From an uncultured Verrucomicrobia subdivision 3 bacterium (GTDB lineage: Bacteria > Verrucomicrobiota > Verrucomicrobiia > Limisphaerales > UBA11358): a DNA stretch of 38,323 nt. The stretch lies in assembly GCA_903875465.1 (NCBI GenBank), contig CAIQWB010000032.1, forward strand, positions 1 through 38,323, written 5' to 3'. Shown here one piece after another: positions 8,064 through 15,609 of the stretch. The notes beneath the pieces are model-generated. The model did no database searches, had not been told where the DNA came from, and saw nothing but the letters and a program-made list of their open reading frames with translations. Position 1 is the first letter of the stretch. Every line of letters starts with the position of its first letter. The translations under genes were made by a program, and so were the position numbers.

Positions 8064-10904
8064 TTATCGGCGACGACCGGGCCGGGCGGTTTGGGCTGCC
8101 TTTTTGCCGGTGTCCGGTTTCATTGGGCTGGTGGGAGTTTTTGAGGGGTTGGACCTAAGCGGGGCAGGAGCCACCAGCAAACCGGGTACGCTCGCTGATT
8201 TTTCCTGAACGGCCTGGGTGGTCGATTGAGACCCAGGGATGTCGCCATCGGCGGGGTCGGTTTTACCACGGGCCGGGCTTGGGAGCAGGACCAAGAGGAG
8301 CACGAGCAAGGCCAGTCCAATAGCTGACAGACTGACGTACATAAGCCGGTAAGGAGGTTGGAATTTGAATTCCACGGTGTGGGCTCCCGCCGCCAGGTAA
8401 ACGCCGCGCATGATGAAGTTGCAACGCAAGAGGGCTTCGGGTTTACCATCGACGAACACATGCCAGTCGGGGTCGTAATGATCATTGAATAACAGCACCC
8501 CGGCGGCGGCGGCATCACTTTTTAAGAGGATATCCTTTGGGTCATAGCTGGCGAAGGTCACGGTGCCGGTGCTTGCCAGACTGGCCGGAACCGGGGAGGT
8601 AGGAGTGGCCGGGTTGGACACCAGCACCCGTTGGCTAAAGTCGTAGTTGGGGTCAGCCAGGTCGGCGAGCACGGCCGCATTATTCGTGTTGATTTCCCAT
8701 CGGTTGAATATTTTCGCGCGGGGCAGAGCCCGGGTGTATTCAAAAAGGGCATAGGGCCCCTGGTCATCCAAAGTGGCGGTCATATTTTCCATGGCGATGG
8801 AATTCGTTGTGCCGGGCTTGGGCACGAGGTTAAAACGTTGCAGGGAGCGGAAGGGCGGGGTGGCAGTGCCGGCGTTTTGATTTACGCTGTCAAAGGCATC
8901 GGCGAGGCCCAAAACATAGCGGCAACTGGTGAGTTGCCAGAGGCGCAGGGGGCCTTCCATGCCGGTGGGATTGGGGATGCTGCCAGTGGCCTTGGCGTAG
9001 GCGGCGAGGTCGGCGGGAACGCGCGGCATTTCGATGATATCGAGGGTCTGAATGTTATAAAAAGGGAATTGTTGTTGCAGCCATTCCAGACGATACACTT
9101 TGTTGAGGTAGGCCAGGTTTGGGGGCGGTTGGCCGGGCATGAGGACCAATCGGTGTTCATAAGGCTTGTCCCGCAACCGTTCTATGATGGGATTGGTGGC
9201 ATATTTCTCGGCATAATTCCAATAAATGATCCAGGGCAAATTTGCCCGGCCCAAATCTCCGATCAAAAACAAGCCAAGGGCTATGGCCCCCCAGCGGGCA
9301 CGCGCACCAGCGAATCCGTCGCGCAGGATGGCGGTGAGGAGGCCGGCCGCGAGGATCAGGGTGGCCAAAAACCAGGCGAATTGACGCACGCTAAAGCTGG
9401 CGATGTCACCAACGGCGTTGGCCTTGATTTGAACGGACAGGAGGTAATCCCTCAAGGATGGGGTATCGGAGGCGTATTTCACCCACGCCAGGAAGCAGAG
9501 TCCGACCAACCCCCAAAGCACGCGCAGGCTGAGCTTATCAAAGGAACCGGTCCGATTTTTTCCGGCCAATGGGGCACCTATCCGGGGTGGCGGGGCCGGG
9601 GTGGCGGGTCGCATATAAAGGCGCCATAAACCATCCACCCCATAAGCAAATAATACCACCAGAGCAAGGCTGACGAGGTTGATGAATTTGACGGGATTGC
9701 GAATGGTGGAAAAATACGGCAGGGCGTAAATCAACTGGTAAAACGGGGCAAAACGACCATAGGCCAGCAACAAGGCCGTGAAGCCCACACTTAGCCAGAA
9801 CCAAAGCCAGGGTCGCTGGGCAGCCGTAAAGCAGGACGCTGGACCGCGTAATAATTGCACCACCGTCCACAACGACAAGAGCAGGACCAGCACCCCGGCG
9901 TAAAACCCGCCCCCAGAATAACGAATAAATCCACGTGGCGGCGGGCCTGGCCGGCCATTGGCCAAATAGCGGGTCACGAGTGGATCCTGGCCAACCCGGC
10001 CCCAATAGGATCCGCCGTTGGGGGTGTCCATGCGGTAGCCAAACAGTCCCGGCACGGCGAGTCCGGCCGTTTCCTCCACCGGCAGGCTCCATTGCGTGGC
10101 AAAATCCCAGTGGGCGGCCTTGGTTTCCGCGTCCTGGCCCGTGCCCACCACGCCTTCGATGGAGGTACCGATCAGAGAGGAAATGGCCTGCGCGGCAATA
10201 AATACTGCGAAAAGGGTCACGATTGCCACGCGGCTAAAACCGGTTGTGAGCCGAACCAGGGGCGACCCGCTGGCGAGGGCGGCTTGAAAGAGGATAAATG
10301 CGACCACGTACAAACTATAAATGGCCCCGATGTCCGAACCTTCCACCACCCCCATGCCCACGGCGAAGCCAGCCAGGATTACCCGCAGCCAGTGGCGGGG
10401 CACGGCGGGATCTGCCAGGGCTGCCAGGGCAAAAAAGAGCATGCCGGCATTGATCGCCTGCGCGGCCACCCCCCAGCAGGCCACGCCAAAAAAGCTGGAG
10501 TTCAAAGCCGCTGCCACCGCGCCCAGAGCACAAGCCACTGGGGCCAGGCGTAATTGAACAAAAAAGCACCAGGCCCCGAGTCCTAAAATGGAGAGTGCCA
10601 GCAAGGCATATAGTTTGGAAAACCAAATGGGTTTGAGCAGATAGAGCAACCCCAGACTGATGCCGGTGGGAGAGGCCCCGCCACTCCCCCCGATGCTGTT
10701 TAAATCCGACCAGCAACCTGTGAACCGGTCGGGGAGCTTATGGCAGTCGGAAATCAGGCGGCCCAAGGGGCCGTCATTGGAAAAAAGGGTTTGGTTGGGC
10801 GCAAAGACACCATGCAATAGAGTGGCCAGCGCGCCTACTAAGAGCAACACCACCAGCGCGAGTTCCACCGCCAGGCGGCGGGAGGTCGAACGTGGGGTAC
10901 TCAT
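8064..10904 (-). CDS. YfhO-family large membrane protein
   Basis: This 946-residue protein has a first membrane helix at about residues 12-33, roughly a dozen helices up to about residue 560, a soluble region of about 250 residues, one more helix near 855-880 (Y-V-S-L-S-A-I-G-L-A-L-L) and a Pro/Ser/Lys-rich tail ending R-P-G-R-R-R. The motif N-D-H-Y-D-P-D-W-H-V-F-V-D-G-K-P near the C-terminal helix, followed by F-I-M-R-G-V-Y-L-A-A-G-A-H-T-V-E-F, is the YfhO signature. YfhO proteins are multi-pass GT-C-like envelope proteins linked to glycosylation of lipoteichoic acid or lipids in other bacteria; the role here is inferred. The ATG at 10904 has GAGGTG upstream at good spacing. A sulfotransferase gene lies 91 bp upstream on the same strand. 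Confidence 0.85.
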   Translation of the reverse strand: MSTPRSTSRRLAVELALVVLLLVGALATLLHGVFAPNQTLFSNDGPLGRLISDCHKLPDRFTGCWSDLNSIGGSGGASPTGISLGLLYLLKPIWFSKLYALLALSILGLGAWCFFVQLRLAPVACALGAVAAALNSSFFGVACWGVAAQAINAGMLFFALAALADPAVPRHWLRVILAGFAVGMGVVEGSDIGAIYSLYVVAFILFQAALASGSPLVRLTTGFSRVAIVTLFAVFIAAQAISSLIGTSIEGVVGTGQDAETKAAHWDFATQWSLPVEETAGLAVPGLFGYRMDTPNGGSYWGRVGQDPLVTRYLANGRPGPPPRGFIRYSGGGFYAGVLVLLLSLWTVVQLLRGPASCFTAAQRPWLWFWLSVGFTALLLAYGRFAPFYQLIYALPYFSTIRNPVKFINLVSLALVVLFAYGVDGLWRLYMRPATPAPPPRIGAPLAGKNRTGSFDKLSLRVLWGLVGLCFLAWVKYASDTPSLRDYLLSVQIKANAVGDIASFSVRQFAWFLATLILAAGLLTAILRDGFAGARARWGAIALGLFLIGDLGRANLPWIIYWNYAEKYATNPIIERLRDKPYEHRLVLMPGQPPPNLAYLNKVYRLEWLQQQFPFYNIQTLDIIEMPRVPADLAAYAKATGSIPNPTGMEGPLRLWQLTSCRYVLGLADAFDSVNQNAGTATPPFRSLQRFNLVPKPGTTNSIAMENMTATLDDQGPYALFEYTRALPRAKIFNRWEINTNNAAVLADLADPNYDFSQRVLVSNPATPTSPVPASLASTGTVTFASYDPKDILLKSDAAAAGVLLFNDHYDPDWHVFVDGKPEALLRCNFIMRGVYLAAGAHTVEFKFQPPYRLMYVSLSAIGLALLVLLLVLLPSPARGKTDPADGDIPGSQSTTQAVQEKSASVPGLLVAPAPLRSNPSKTPTSPMKPDTGKKAAQTARPGRRR

Positions 10905-10995
10905 AATTGTTCACCTCGCCGGGGACTTTGCGGATCAAAAACATCCAGCACATGCGTCCGGGCCCAAATCGGCGCACTGGTTGAGCAGCCCTGGT

Positions 10996-12063
10996 TTATG
11001 AATTGGAACATGTTGTCAACTTGATGGGTTTTGTTTCAGCGGTGGTGGGGCGGTTTTGGAGGGCGGCGGAAGTTGCGGGTGCTTCATTCATTTTGACTTC
11101 GTGCAGCCAACTGGAGAGGTCGCGCTGAAGTAACTCTGCGAACCGTTTTACTTCCGGGGCAAATTCGCGCTGCAGCTGGCAGCGCAAGGCGAGATCCATG
11201 GGGGGGCGTTTGGCCGGGATGATGTTGCGCTGCATCAGTTGGGACTCCATTTGTTGAAGCGCCTTGAACAGGGGGGCAGGCAGCCAGGAACGACTGGCGA
11301 TGAGCGTGCCGCGCACCAAGGGATCACTCATGATGTTCCGAAGCCAGGCATGTTTGACCACCTGGCTGCCATTGATGATCGGGAAGGATTCCGCCGTGGG
11401 CTTGCCCTCCACGCCAAGAAAATGGAGCACTTCACGGTAAACCTCGGCGGTGCGCGCGGCAAAATCATCATAGAGCACCACGTGCACTTGCTGGCGGCCA
11501 AACAAATCAAAATAACGCCGCACTTGTTCCGTGTAAGCTGCCACCGAGCGATAGATCAAACCTTGGGGGAAATAGGTGTGCCGGGTTGTCAGCCTTCCAG
11601 CCAGACGGTCATCCTCGGCTGCCAAAGCGGCTTCAAAGGAGGGTAAATGTTCATTCCCATCCAGGCGGAATTGATTGTAGAGGGAATAAATCATCTCCGT
11701 CGGTTCGCGGAGCATGATAATAATCCGGGCCCGGGGATTGAAGGCCTTGATCTCGGCGGCCGCCCGGGCGGAAAATAAATACCAAACGGAGGCTTCGCCC
11801 GCCCTCGACTGGGAGTTCCACCCGGCAAACTCTTTTAAATAATCTCCCTCAGAGCGGCGATAAATCTGGCTCCCAAACCGTAGATCCCGGCCAAAATGAT
11901 GCATCTCCTTCCGGGCCATGAAAACATCCGGGTGCCGGGATAAATATTCCGCCAAGGCGGTGGTTCCGCATTTGGGGGCGCCGATGATAAAAAAATCCGG
12001 ACGCCTAACTTCCTCTAAGGAAGGCACGAAAGAAGTCACCGGAGGGGCATTTTTTGCGTGCAT
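10996..12063 (-). CDS. PAPS-dependent sulfotransferase family protein
   Basis: This 355-residue cytoplasmic protein has the 5'-phosphosulfate-binding loop F-F-I-I-G-A-P-K-C-G-T-T-A-L at about residues 24-37. The 3'-phosphate motif is R-I-I-I-M-L-R-E-P-T-E-M-I-Y-S-L-Y near 133-149. It therefore should transfer sulfate from 3'-phosphoadenylyl sulfate to a hydroxyl or amine acceptor, like heparan-type Sulfotransfer domain proteins. The acceptor is unknown; a glycan or lipid is plausible given the downstream YfhO gene. The ATG at 12063 is used; the region upstream (12064-12230) is AT-rich and probably carries its promoter. The C-terminal ~25 residues are low complexity. Confidence 0.87.
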   Translation of the reverse strand: MHAKNAPPVTSFVPSLEEVRRPDFFIIGAPKCGTTALAEYLSRHPDVFMARKEMHHFGRDLRFGSQIYRRSEGDYLKEFAGWNSQSRAGEASVWYLFSARAAAEIKAFNPRARIIIMLREPTEMIYSLYNQFRLDGNEHLPSFEAALAAEDDRLAGRLTTRHTYFPQGLIYRSVAAYTEQVRRYFDLFGRQQVHVVLYDDFAARTAEVYREVLHFLGVEGKPTAESFPIINGSQVVKHAWLRNIMSDPLVRGTLIASRSWLPAPLFKALQQMESQLMQRNIIPAKRPPMDLALRCQLQREFAPEVKRFAELLQRDLSSWLHEVKMNEAPATSAALQNRPTTAETKPIKLTTCSNS

Positions 12064-12230
12064 AAAGCAAATGGTGTGCCAGAAAAAGTTGATTATAGCC
12101 TTTATTTATAAACGCCGGTTTTTTTGCCCTCGCTAATTTCACATTTATTTGATTTCGCAAGGCGTTATTCGTAATAAGTATCTGTATTGTAGTAGCTTGT
12201 CAAACAATTACCCGCGAAGGAGGATTTTGG
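12064..12230. other. AT-rich divergent intergenic region
   Basis: About 170 bases separate the sulfotransferase gene (minus strand) from rightward genes. The sequence is clearly more AT-rich than its surroundings, with runs such as TTTATTTATAAA and GTAATAAGTATC. It probably carries outward promoters in one or both directions. A strong AAGGAGG at 12217-12223 ends the region. No paired -35/-10 boxes are convincing enough to mark. Confidence 0.4.
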
Positions 12231-12476
12231 GTGATTTTTGTAAACTGCCCTAAAGGGCATAAATTGAGCAGGCGGTTTTCAGTGGTTTGGAAATCCTTGG
12301 GGGCGGAAGAGGCCGGGAATGGTTGGTTGATGTTCGGGCAGGACCGTGGTGAATTGAAGAAGGTTTGCCCGCCTACATTGGCACACTGGGGATTTGAAAT
12401 TGCCGGGGCGCAGGCACTAAGTCCCAGGGTGTGCCACTGGATTCATGAATTGACCTGTTGGAGCGCCCGGGCTTAA
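12231..12476 (+). CDS. Candidate small protein, 81 aa, unknown
   Basis: A GTG at 12231 sits 7 bases after AAGGAGG (12217-12223), the best Shine-Dalgarno sequence in the neighbourhood. It opens an 81-codon frame that ends 8 bases before the lipoprotein start at 12485. The product begins M-I-F-V-N-C-P-K-G-H and has four cysteines but no recognisable domain or signal. The ribosome binding site and tight spacing to the next gene argue for translation, possibly coupled to the lipoprotein. The ordinary composition and GTG start argue for caution. Confidence 0.35.
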   Translation: MIFVNCPKGHKLSRRFSVVWKSLGAEEAGNGWLMFGQDRGELKKVCPPTLAHWGFEIAGAQALSPRVCHWIHELTCWSARA

Positions 12477-12484
12477 CTACCAGC

Positions 12485-12823
12485 ATGAATTATCTGGCTG
12501 GATTTACTTTGGGATTGGCACTGGTGTGCCTGGTCGGTTGTGCTTCCTCGCCCAAAACGCTGCCTGCCGCCACCCCGGCTGCGATCGTCACGCCGGATAA
12601 TTCCTCCATGGCGACGGTCGTCATGTATAATCCCGTCGGTAGGTTTGTTGTGCTGAATTTCCCGGTGGACCTGTTGCCAAAACACGGCCAAATCTTCTTC
12701 ATCTATCACGGGGGGTTAAAGTCCGGCCAAGTGAAGATTACTGGACCGGAACGGGATGGGAGCACCGTCGCTGATTTGATCGCTGGCGCGGCTGAGGCCG
12801 GGGACGAGGTCCGCGATCAATAA
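12485..12823 (+). CDS. Small lipoprotein, 112 aa
   Basis: The ATG at 12485 gives a lipoprotein signal, M-N-Y-L-A-G-F-T-L-G-L-A-L-V-C followed by the lipobox L-V-G-C, so the mature protein would start at Cys19 and be membrane anchored. A Pro/Ala-rich linker precedes a small domain (G-R-F-V-V-L-N-F, then G-Q-I-F-F-I-Y, V-K-I-T-G-P and A-G-D-E-V-R). The pattern 'V-v-l-(n/d)...G-q...v-Y-r...G-x-v-k-I-T...D-i-x-x-G...G-D-E-V' recurs in lipoproteins of related bacteria from memory, but has no assigned function. It may share a transcript with the 12231 frame. Confidence 0.75.
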   Translation: MNYLAGFTLGLALVCLVGCASSPKTLPAATPAAIVTPDNSSMATVVMYNPVGRFVVLNFPVDLLPKHGQIFFIYHGGLKSGQVKITGPERDGSTVADLIAGAAEAGDEVRDQ

Positions 12824-12831
12824 CTGATAAC

Positions 12832-13158
12832 TCACTCACCTTTGCCGGGCGGCTGGTCTTCCATCACTTTGACGGTTTTCGGAAGCACATGCTTTTGATA
12901 GGGTGAAAATAAATTGAAATAAATGCCGCACAAGGGGCGGGTTTCGTCCCCCTGGCTCAGGATCACCGTGACTTGCTTGTCCAGCGCAATGCCGTGGCGC
13001 ATGCCTTCACCACGATTTTGGTAGGCCTTGATCGCCTTGGCGAATAATGAGCGCAGGGAGGTTTCAAACTCGTCCGGCGTTTTGCCCAGGCATACCACAT
13101 GCTGATCGTACGTCTTGGTGGCGGCCGCAATTTCGCGCTTGAATGAATCGATGGTCAT
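12832..13158 (-). CDS. Hypothetical protein, 108 aa
   Basis: The ATG at 13158 opens a 108-residue frame starting M-T-I-D-S-F-K-R-E-I-A-A-A-T-K. The protein is soluble, with a mixed helix and strand pattern (T-P-D-E-F-E-T-S-L-R-S-L-F-A-K-A-I-K-A-Y, then V-T-V-I-L-S-Q-G-D-E-T-R-P-L-C-G-I-Y-F-N-L). There is no signal sequence or membrane helix, and I do not recognise a family. It converges on the lipoprotein gene with 8 bases between them and lies 156 bp downstream of the glutaminase gene on the same strand, so it could be read as a second gene of that transcript. Its regular codon use and length support a real gene. Confidence 0.65.
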   Translation of the reverse strand: MTIDSFKREIAAATKTYDQHVVCLGKTPDEFETSLRSLFAKAIKAYQNRGEGMRHGIALDKQVTVILSQGDETRPLCGIYFNLFSPYQKHVLPKTVKVMEDQPPGKGE

Positions 13159-13314
13159 CTTATTAAGTATCGTAAATTAGCGTAAAAAACCCGGGGTTGC
13201 AGCAAAATTTAATCAAACTGCTTTCGTTCCAGCCAGGATGGGGTGGACGGGCACACAAGTTGGGTCACGGGAGGTTGCTTTTCGACTCCGCCACCAGCGC
13301 TTGGGGGCAGGTCG

Positions 13315-15162
13315 TTATTGGAACAGGCTTAACTCCCGGTTGGCCTTGCGTAATTTACCAGTGAGGTTGAGGCAGAGCTTTTCCAAAATTTTAATTTTAA
13401 TGGCAGGATGTTGTTTGCCCAAGGCGGTGAAGTCATCCAAAGCCAGCAGGTCGCATTCCACCTCGGTGTCAGCGAGGATGTTGGCCGAACGCGGTGCGCC
13501 GTCCAAAAACGCCATTTCGCCGAAGGCCATGCCGGGCGAAAAGGTGGCCAGCCGGTGTTTTTCCTCATCCCGCAAGTAAACACTGACCATGCCCCGGGCC
13601 AGGAAAAACATTTCCCGCGCCTCATCGCCTGCCCGGATAATCTTCTGGCCGGCCTTGAACTTGCGCGGTTGCAGCAGTGGTTGAATGATTTTTAATTCGG
13701 ATTCGGACAATGCTTGTAGTAACTCATAATCGGCGGGTTTGGACTTGTAATGGGCGGCGTGCGCGTGCCGTGTATTTTCCAGCAGTTGTTCCTCGCACCA
13801 TTCCAGCGCCAGATCGTTGTCCGGAAAACTGGCAAAGATTTGTTCAAACCGGGCACCCAGCTTTTTTTTCATCATGCGACGCAGCAGCGGCAAATGCTGG
13901 CAGTGGGTGAAGATTACCGTTCGCCGGTTGGCGGCGAGTTTTTCCACCAGGGAATTCAGCAAATGCCCGGCGCTTTCATTGAGGCTGAACACCCGCTTGA
14001 GATCGAGGATGAAATAGCGCAGGCCGGGCGCCTGTTCCAGCACATCCCGCAGCACTGGCTCCGTGGTGACAAAGGTCAGGTGTCCCTGCAGTTGGTAAAC
14101 TTTGATGGCCTTTGCGAGTTCGCGCAGTTCCTGGCCCTCGGCCGTCCCGCGGACATGGCAGGAATTAAAATCCGCGCCCGAAAATTGCAGGCGGATGGTG
14201 GATTTGCCGCTGGCGGCGCGGTTGAAGAGGTGCAATTCCAGCTTGCGGGAAAGCGCCTCGCAAATGCGAATGCCGCGCACGCTGTTGCCGTGGGCGTCGA
14301 GGCGCGGGGAAAAAACCCCGATGCCAATCTGGCCCGGCAGCACGGCCAGCACCCCGCCGGCCACGCCGCTCTTGGCTGGAATGCCAACATTATACAACCA
14401 TTCACCGGCATAGTCATACATCCCGCACGTGCCCATCACGCTCAACACGCTTTCGACATATTCGCCGCGCAGGGCCTGCCTGCCGGTCAGCGGGTTCACG
14501 CCGCGGTTCGCCAGGGTGGCCGCCATGATGCCCAGGTCCCGGCAGTTGACGGAAATGGAACATTGTTTGAAGTACAGATCGGTGGTTGGGCCTGGATCGG
14601 AGGTCAGCTTGTCAAAATTGCGCAGCATGTGGCCGATCGCCCGGTTGCGGTGGCCGGTCTCGCTCTCCGAGCGATACACCGTTTCATCCAGCACCAGTTC
14701 CCGACCGGCATACAGGGAAAAGGTTTCCAGAATCCGCCGGAAGCGCGCGGCCGGGGATTTCCCCTCAATCAAGCCGGCCGTGGCAATCGCGCCGGCATTA
14801 ATCATGGGGTTGCGCGGCCGGCCAGTGCCGGGGTCCAGGCTGATGGAGTTGAACGCATCGCCGGTTGGTTCCACGCCCACACGGGCCAGGGTGGTGTCGC
14901 GGCCGTTGTCCTCCAGGGCGAGACCGTAAACGAAGGGTTTGGAAATGGACTGAATGGTGAATTCCTGGCGCGTATCACCAACTTCGTAAACCGCCCCACT
15001 GGCAGTGGCAATGCACAACCCAAACCAGTTAGGGTCGGCCTTGGCAAGTTCGGGAATATAGGTGGCCACCTGGCCAGCAGTTTCCGGCGCACATTGCGCG
15101 TACAATTCTTCCAAAAAGTCCTGAATCGGTGAGCTTAATTTCATTGCTTGTTTATCGTTCAT
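13315..15162 (-). CDS. glsA: Glutaminase with C-terminal STAS and cyclic-nucleotide-binding domains
   Basis: This 615-residue three-domain protein starts at an ATG at 15162 (in-frame TTG at 15177 and ATG at 15144 are alternatives). Residues 1-310 form a beta-lactamase-fold glutaminase: Q-S72-I-S-K75 is the catalytic Ser-x-x-Lys, N-P-M-I-N122-A-G-A-I the substrate Asn motif and Y-N-V-G-I-P-A-K-S-G-V-A-G-G the oxyanion region. It would hydrolyse glutamine to glutamate and ammonia. Residues about 345-465 resemble a STAS domain (F-I-L-D-L-K-R-V near 384-391). Residues about 480-610 are a cNMP-binding barrel with F-G-E-M-A-F-L-D-G-A-P-R558-S-A as its phosphate-binding cassette. Plain bacterial glutaminases have about 310 residues, so half of this protein looks regulatory. 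Nucleotide control of glutaminase activity is inferred. Confidence 0.9.
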   Translation of the reverse strand: MNDKQAMKLSSPIQDFLEELYAQCAPETAGQVATYIPELAKADPNWFGLCIATASGAVYEVGDTRQEFTIQSISKPFVYGLALEDNGRDTTLARVGVEPTGDAFNSISLDPGTGRPRNPMINAGAIATAGLIEGKSPAARFRRILETFSLYAGRELVLDETVYRSESETGHRNRAIGHMLRNFDKLTSDPGPTTDLYFKQCSISVNCRDLGIMAATLANRGVNPLTGRQALRGEYVESVLSVMGTCGMYDYAGEWLYNVGIPAKSGVAGGVLAVLPGQIGIGVFSPRLDAHGNSVRGIRICEALSRKLELHLFNRAASGKSTIRLQFSGADFNSCHVRGTAEGQELRELAKAIKVYQLQGHLTFVTTEPVLRDVLEQAPGLRYFILDLKRVFSLNESAGHLLNSLVEKLAANRRTVIFTHCQHLPLLRRMMKKKLGARFEQIFASFPDNDLALEWCEEQLLENTRHAHAAHYKSKPADYELLQALSESELKIIQPLLQPRKFKAGQKIIRAGDEAREMFFLARGMVSVYLRDEEKHRLATFSPGMAFGEMAFLDGAPRSANILADTEVECDLLALDDFTALGKQHPAIKIKILEKLCLNLTGKLRKANRELSLFQ

Positions 15163-15609
15163 TGGCAACTGCCCCAAAAGTTTTACAATGGCTGTTTGCC
15201 ATGGTTGTCCGGGATGATTCGTGCACGGCAGAGTCCGCAGATCCGTCAGGAGCGGTGGCGAGGGTTATTGGCGGCATCCCTGCAACCAGAGGCGGCCACA
15301 GGCTTTTTATCCCATCCACCCGCATTCGGCACGGATTCCCCAAGTCAACATTTTCAGCCCGGCAAAATCGTTGAACACAACGGCTTAATTAAATTCTAAC
15401 AGCTAAATTTTTTGCGATTTCCCTGAAAATCGCAAGCTTATATGTTGCGCAGTTAAGACTTTTTTATAGGTGAGGCTTGTCACTGGAGCAAAACCAGTGC
15501 GTGTGCAAAAGTCTGATTTCCCGCCGGTTACAAGACTGCCCAATGCCATGAGAGCTCAGCATAATTGCTGGTCTTGCCGGGGAAGGGTGTTAGGATGAAG
15601 GAGTATCCT
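15163..15609. other. 447-bp divergent intergenic region with three strong hairpins
   Basis: The half nearest glsA shows no gene. The half nearest the downstream gene has three predicted stems. The first is a perfect 9-bp stem, 15412-15420 with 15427-15435. The second is a nested hairpin: outer AGACTTTT at 15456-15463 with AAAAGTCT at 15507-15514, inner CACTGG at 15481-15486 with CCAGTG at 15494-15499. The third is a bulged 10-bp stem: CCGG 15524-15527 plus CAAGAC 15531-15536 with GTCTTG-CCGG at 15571-15580. None has a T-tract, so they do not look like terminators. They could form a structured 5' leader or small RNA; no known riboswitch consensus was recognised. Confidence 0.5.

Noticed and set aside
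12900-13158. Hypothetical protein as an antitoxin
   Set aside because: No toxin partner and no DNA-binding motif are visible; length alone is not evidence.
13184-13199. Terminator between glutaminase and hypothetical gene
   Set aside because: AACCC/CGGGTT has no loop; too weak.
13750-15132. Long open frame (460 codons) on the plus strand
   Set aside because: It is antisense to the glutaminase-STAS-cNMP gene, whose motifs are unambiguous; the frame's product has no recognisable domain and arises from high-GC codon positions.
15456-15580. Cobalamin or c-di-GMP riboswitch
   Set aside because: The stems are real, but no consensus box of either class could be matched; left as an unassigned structured region.
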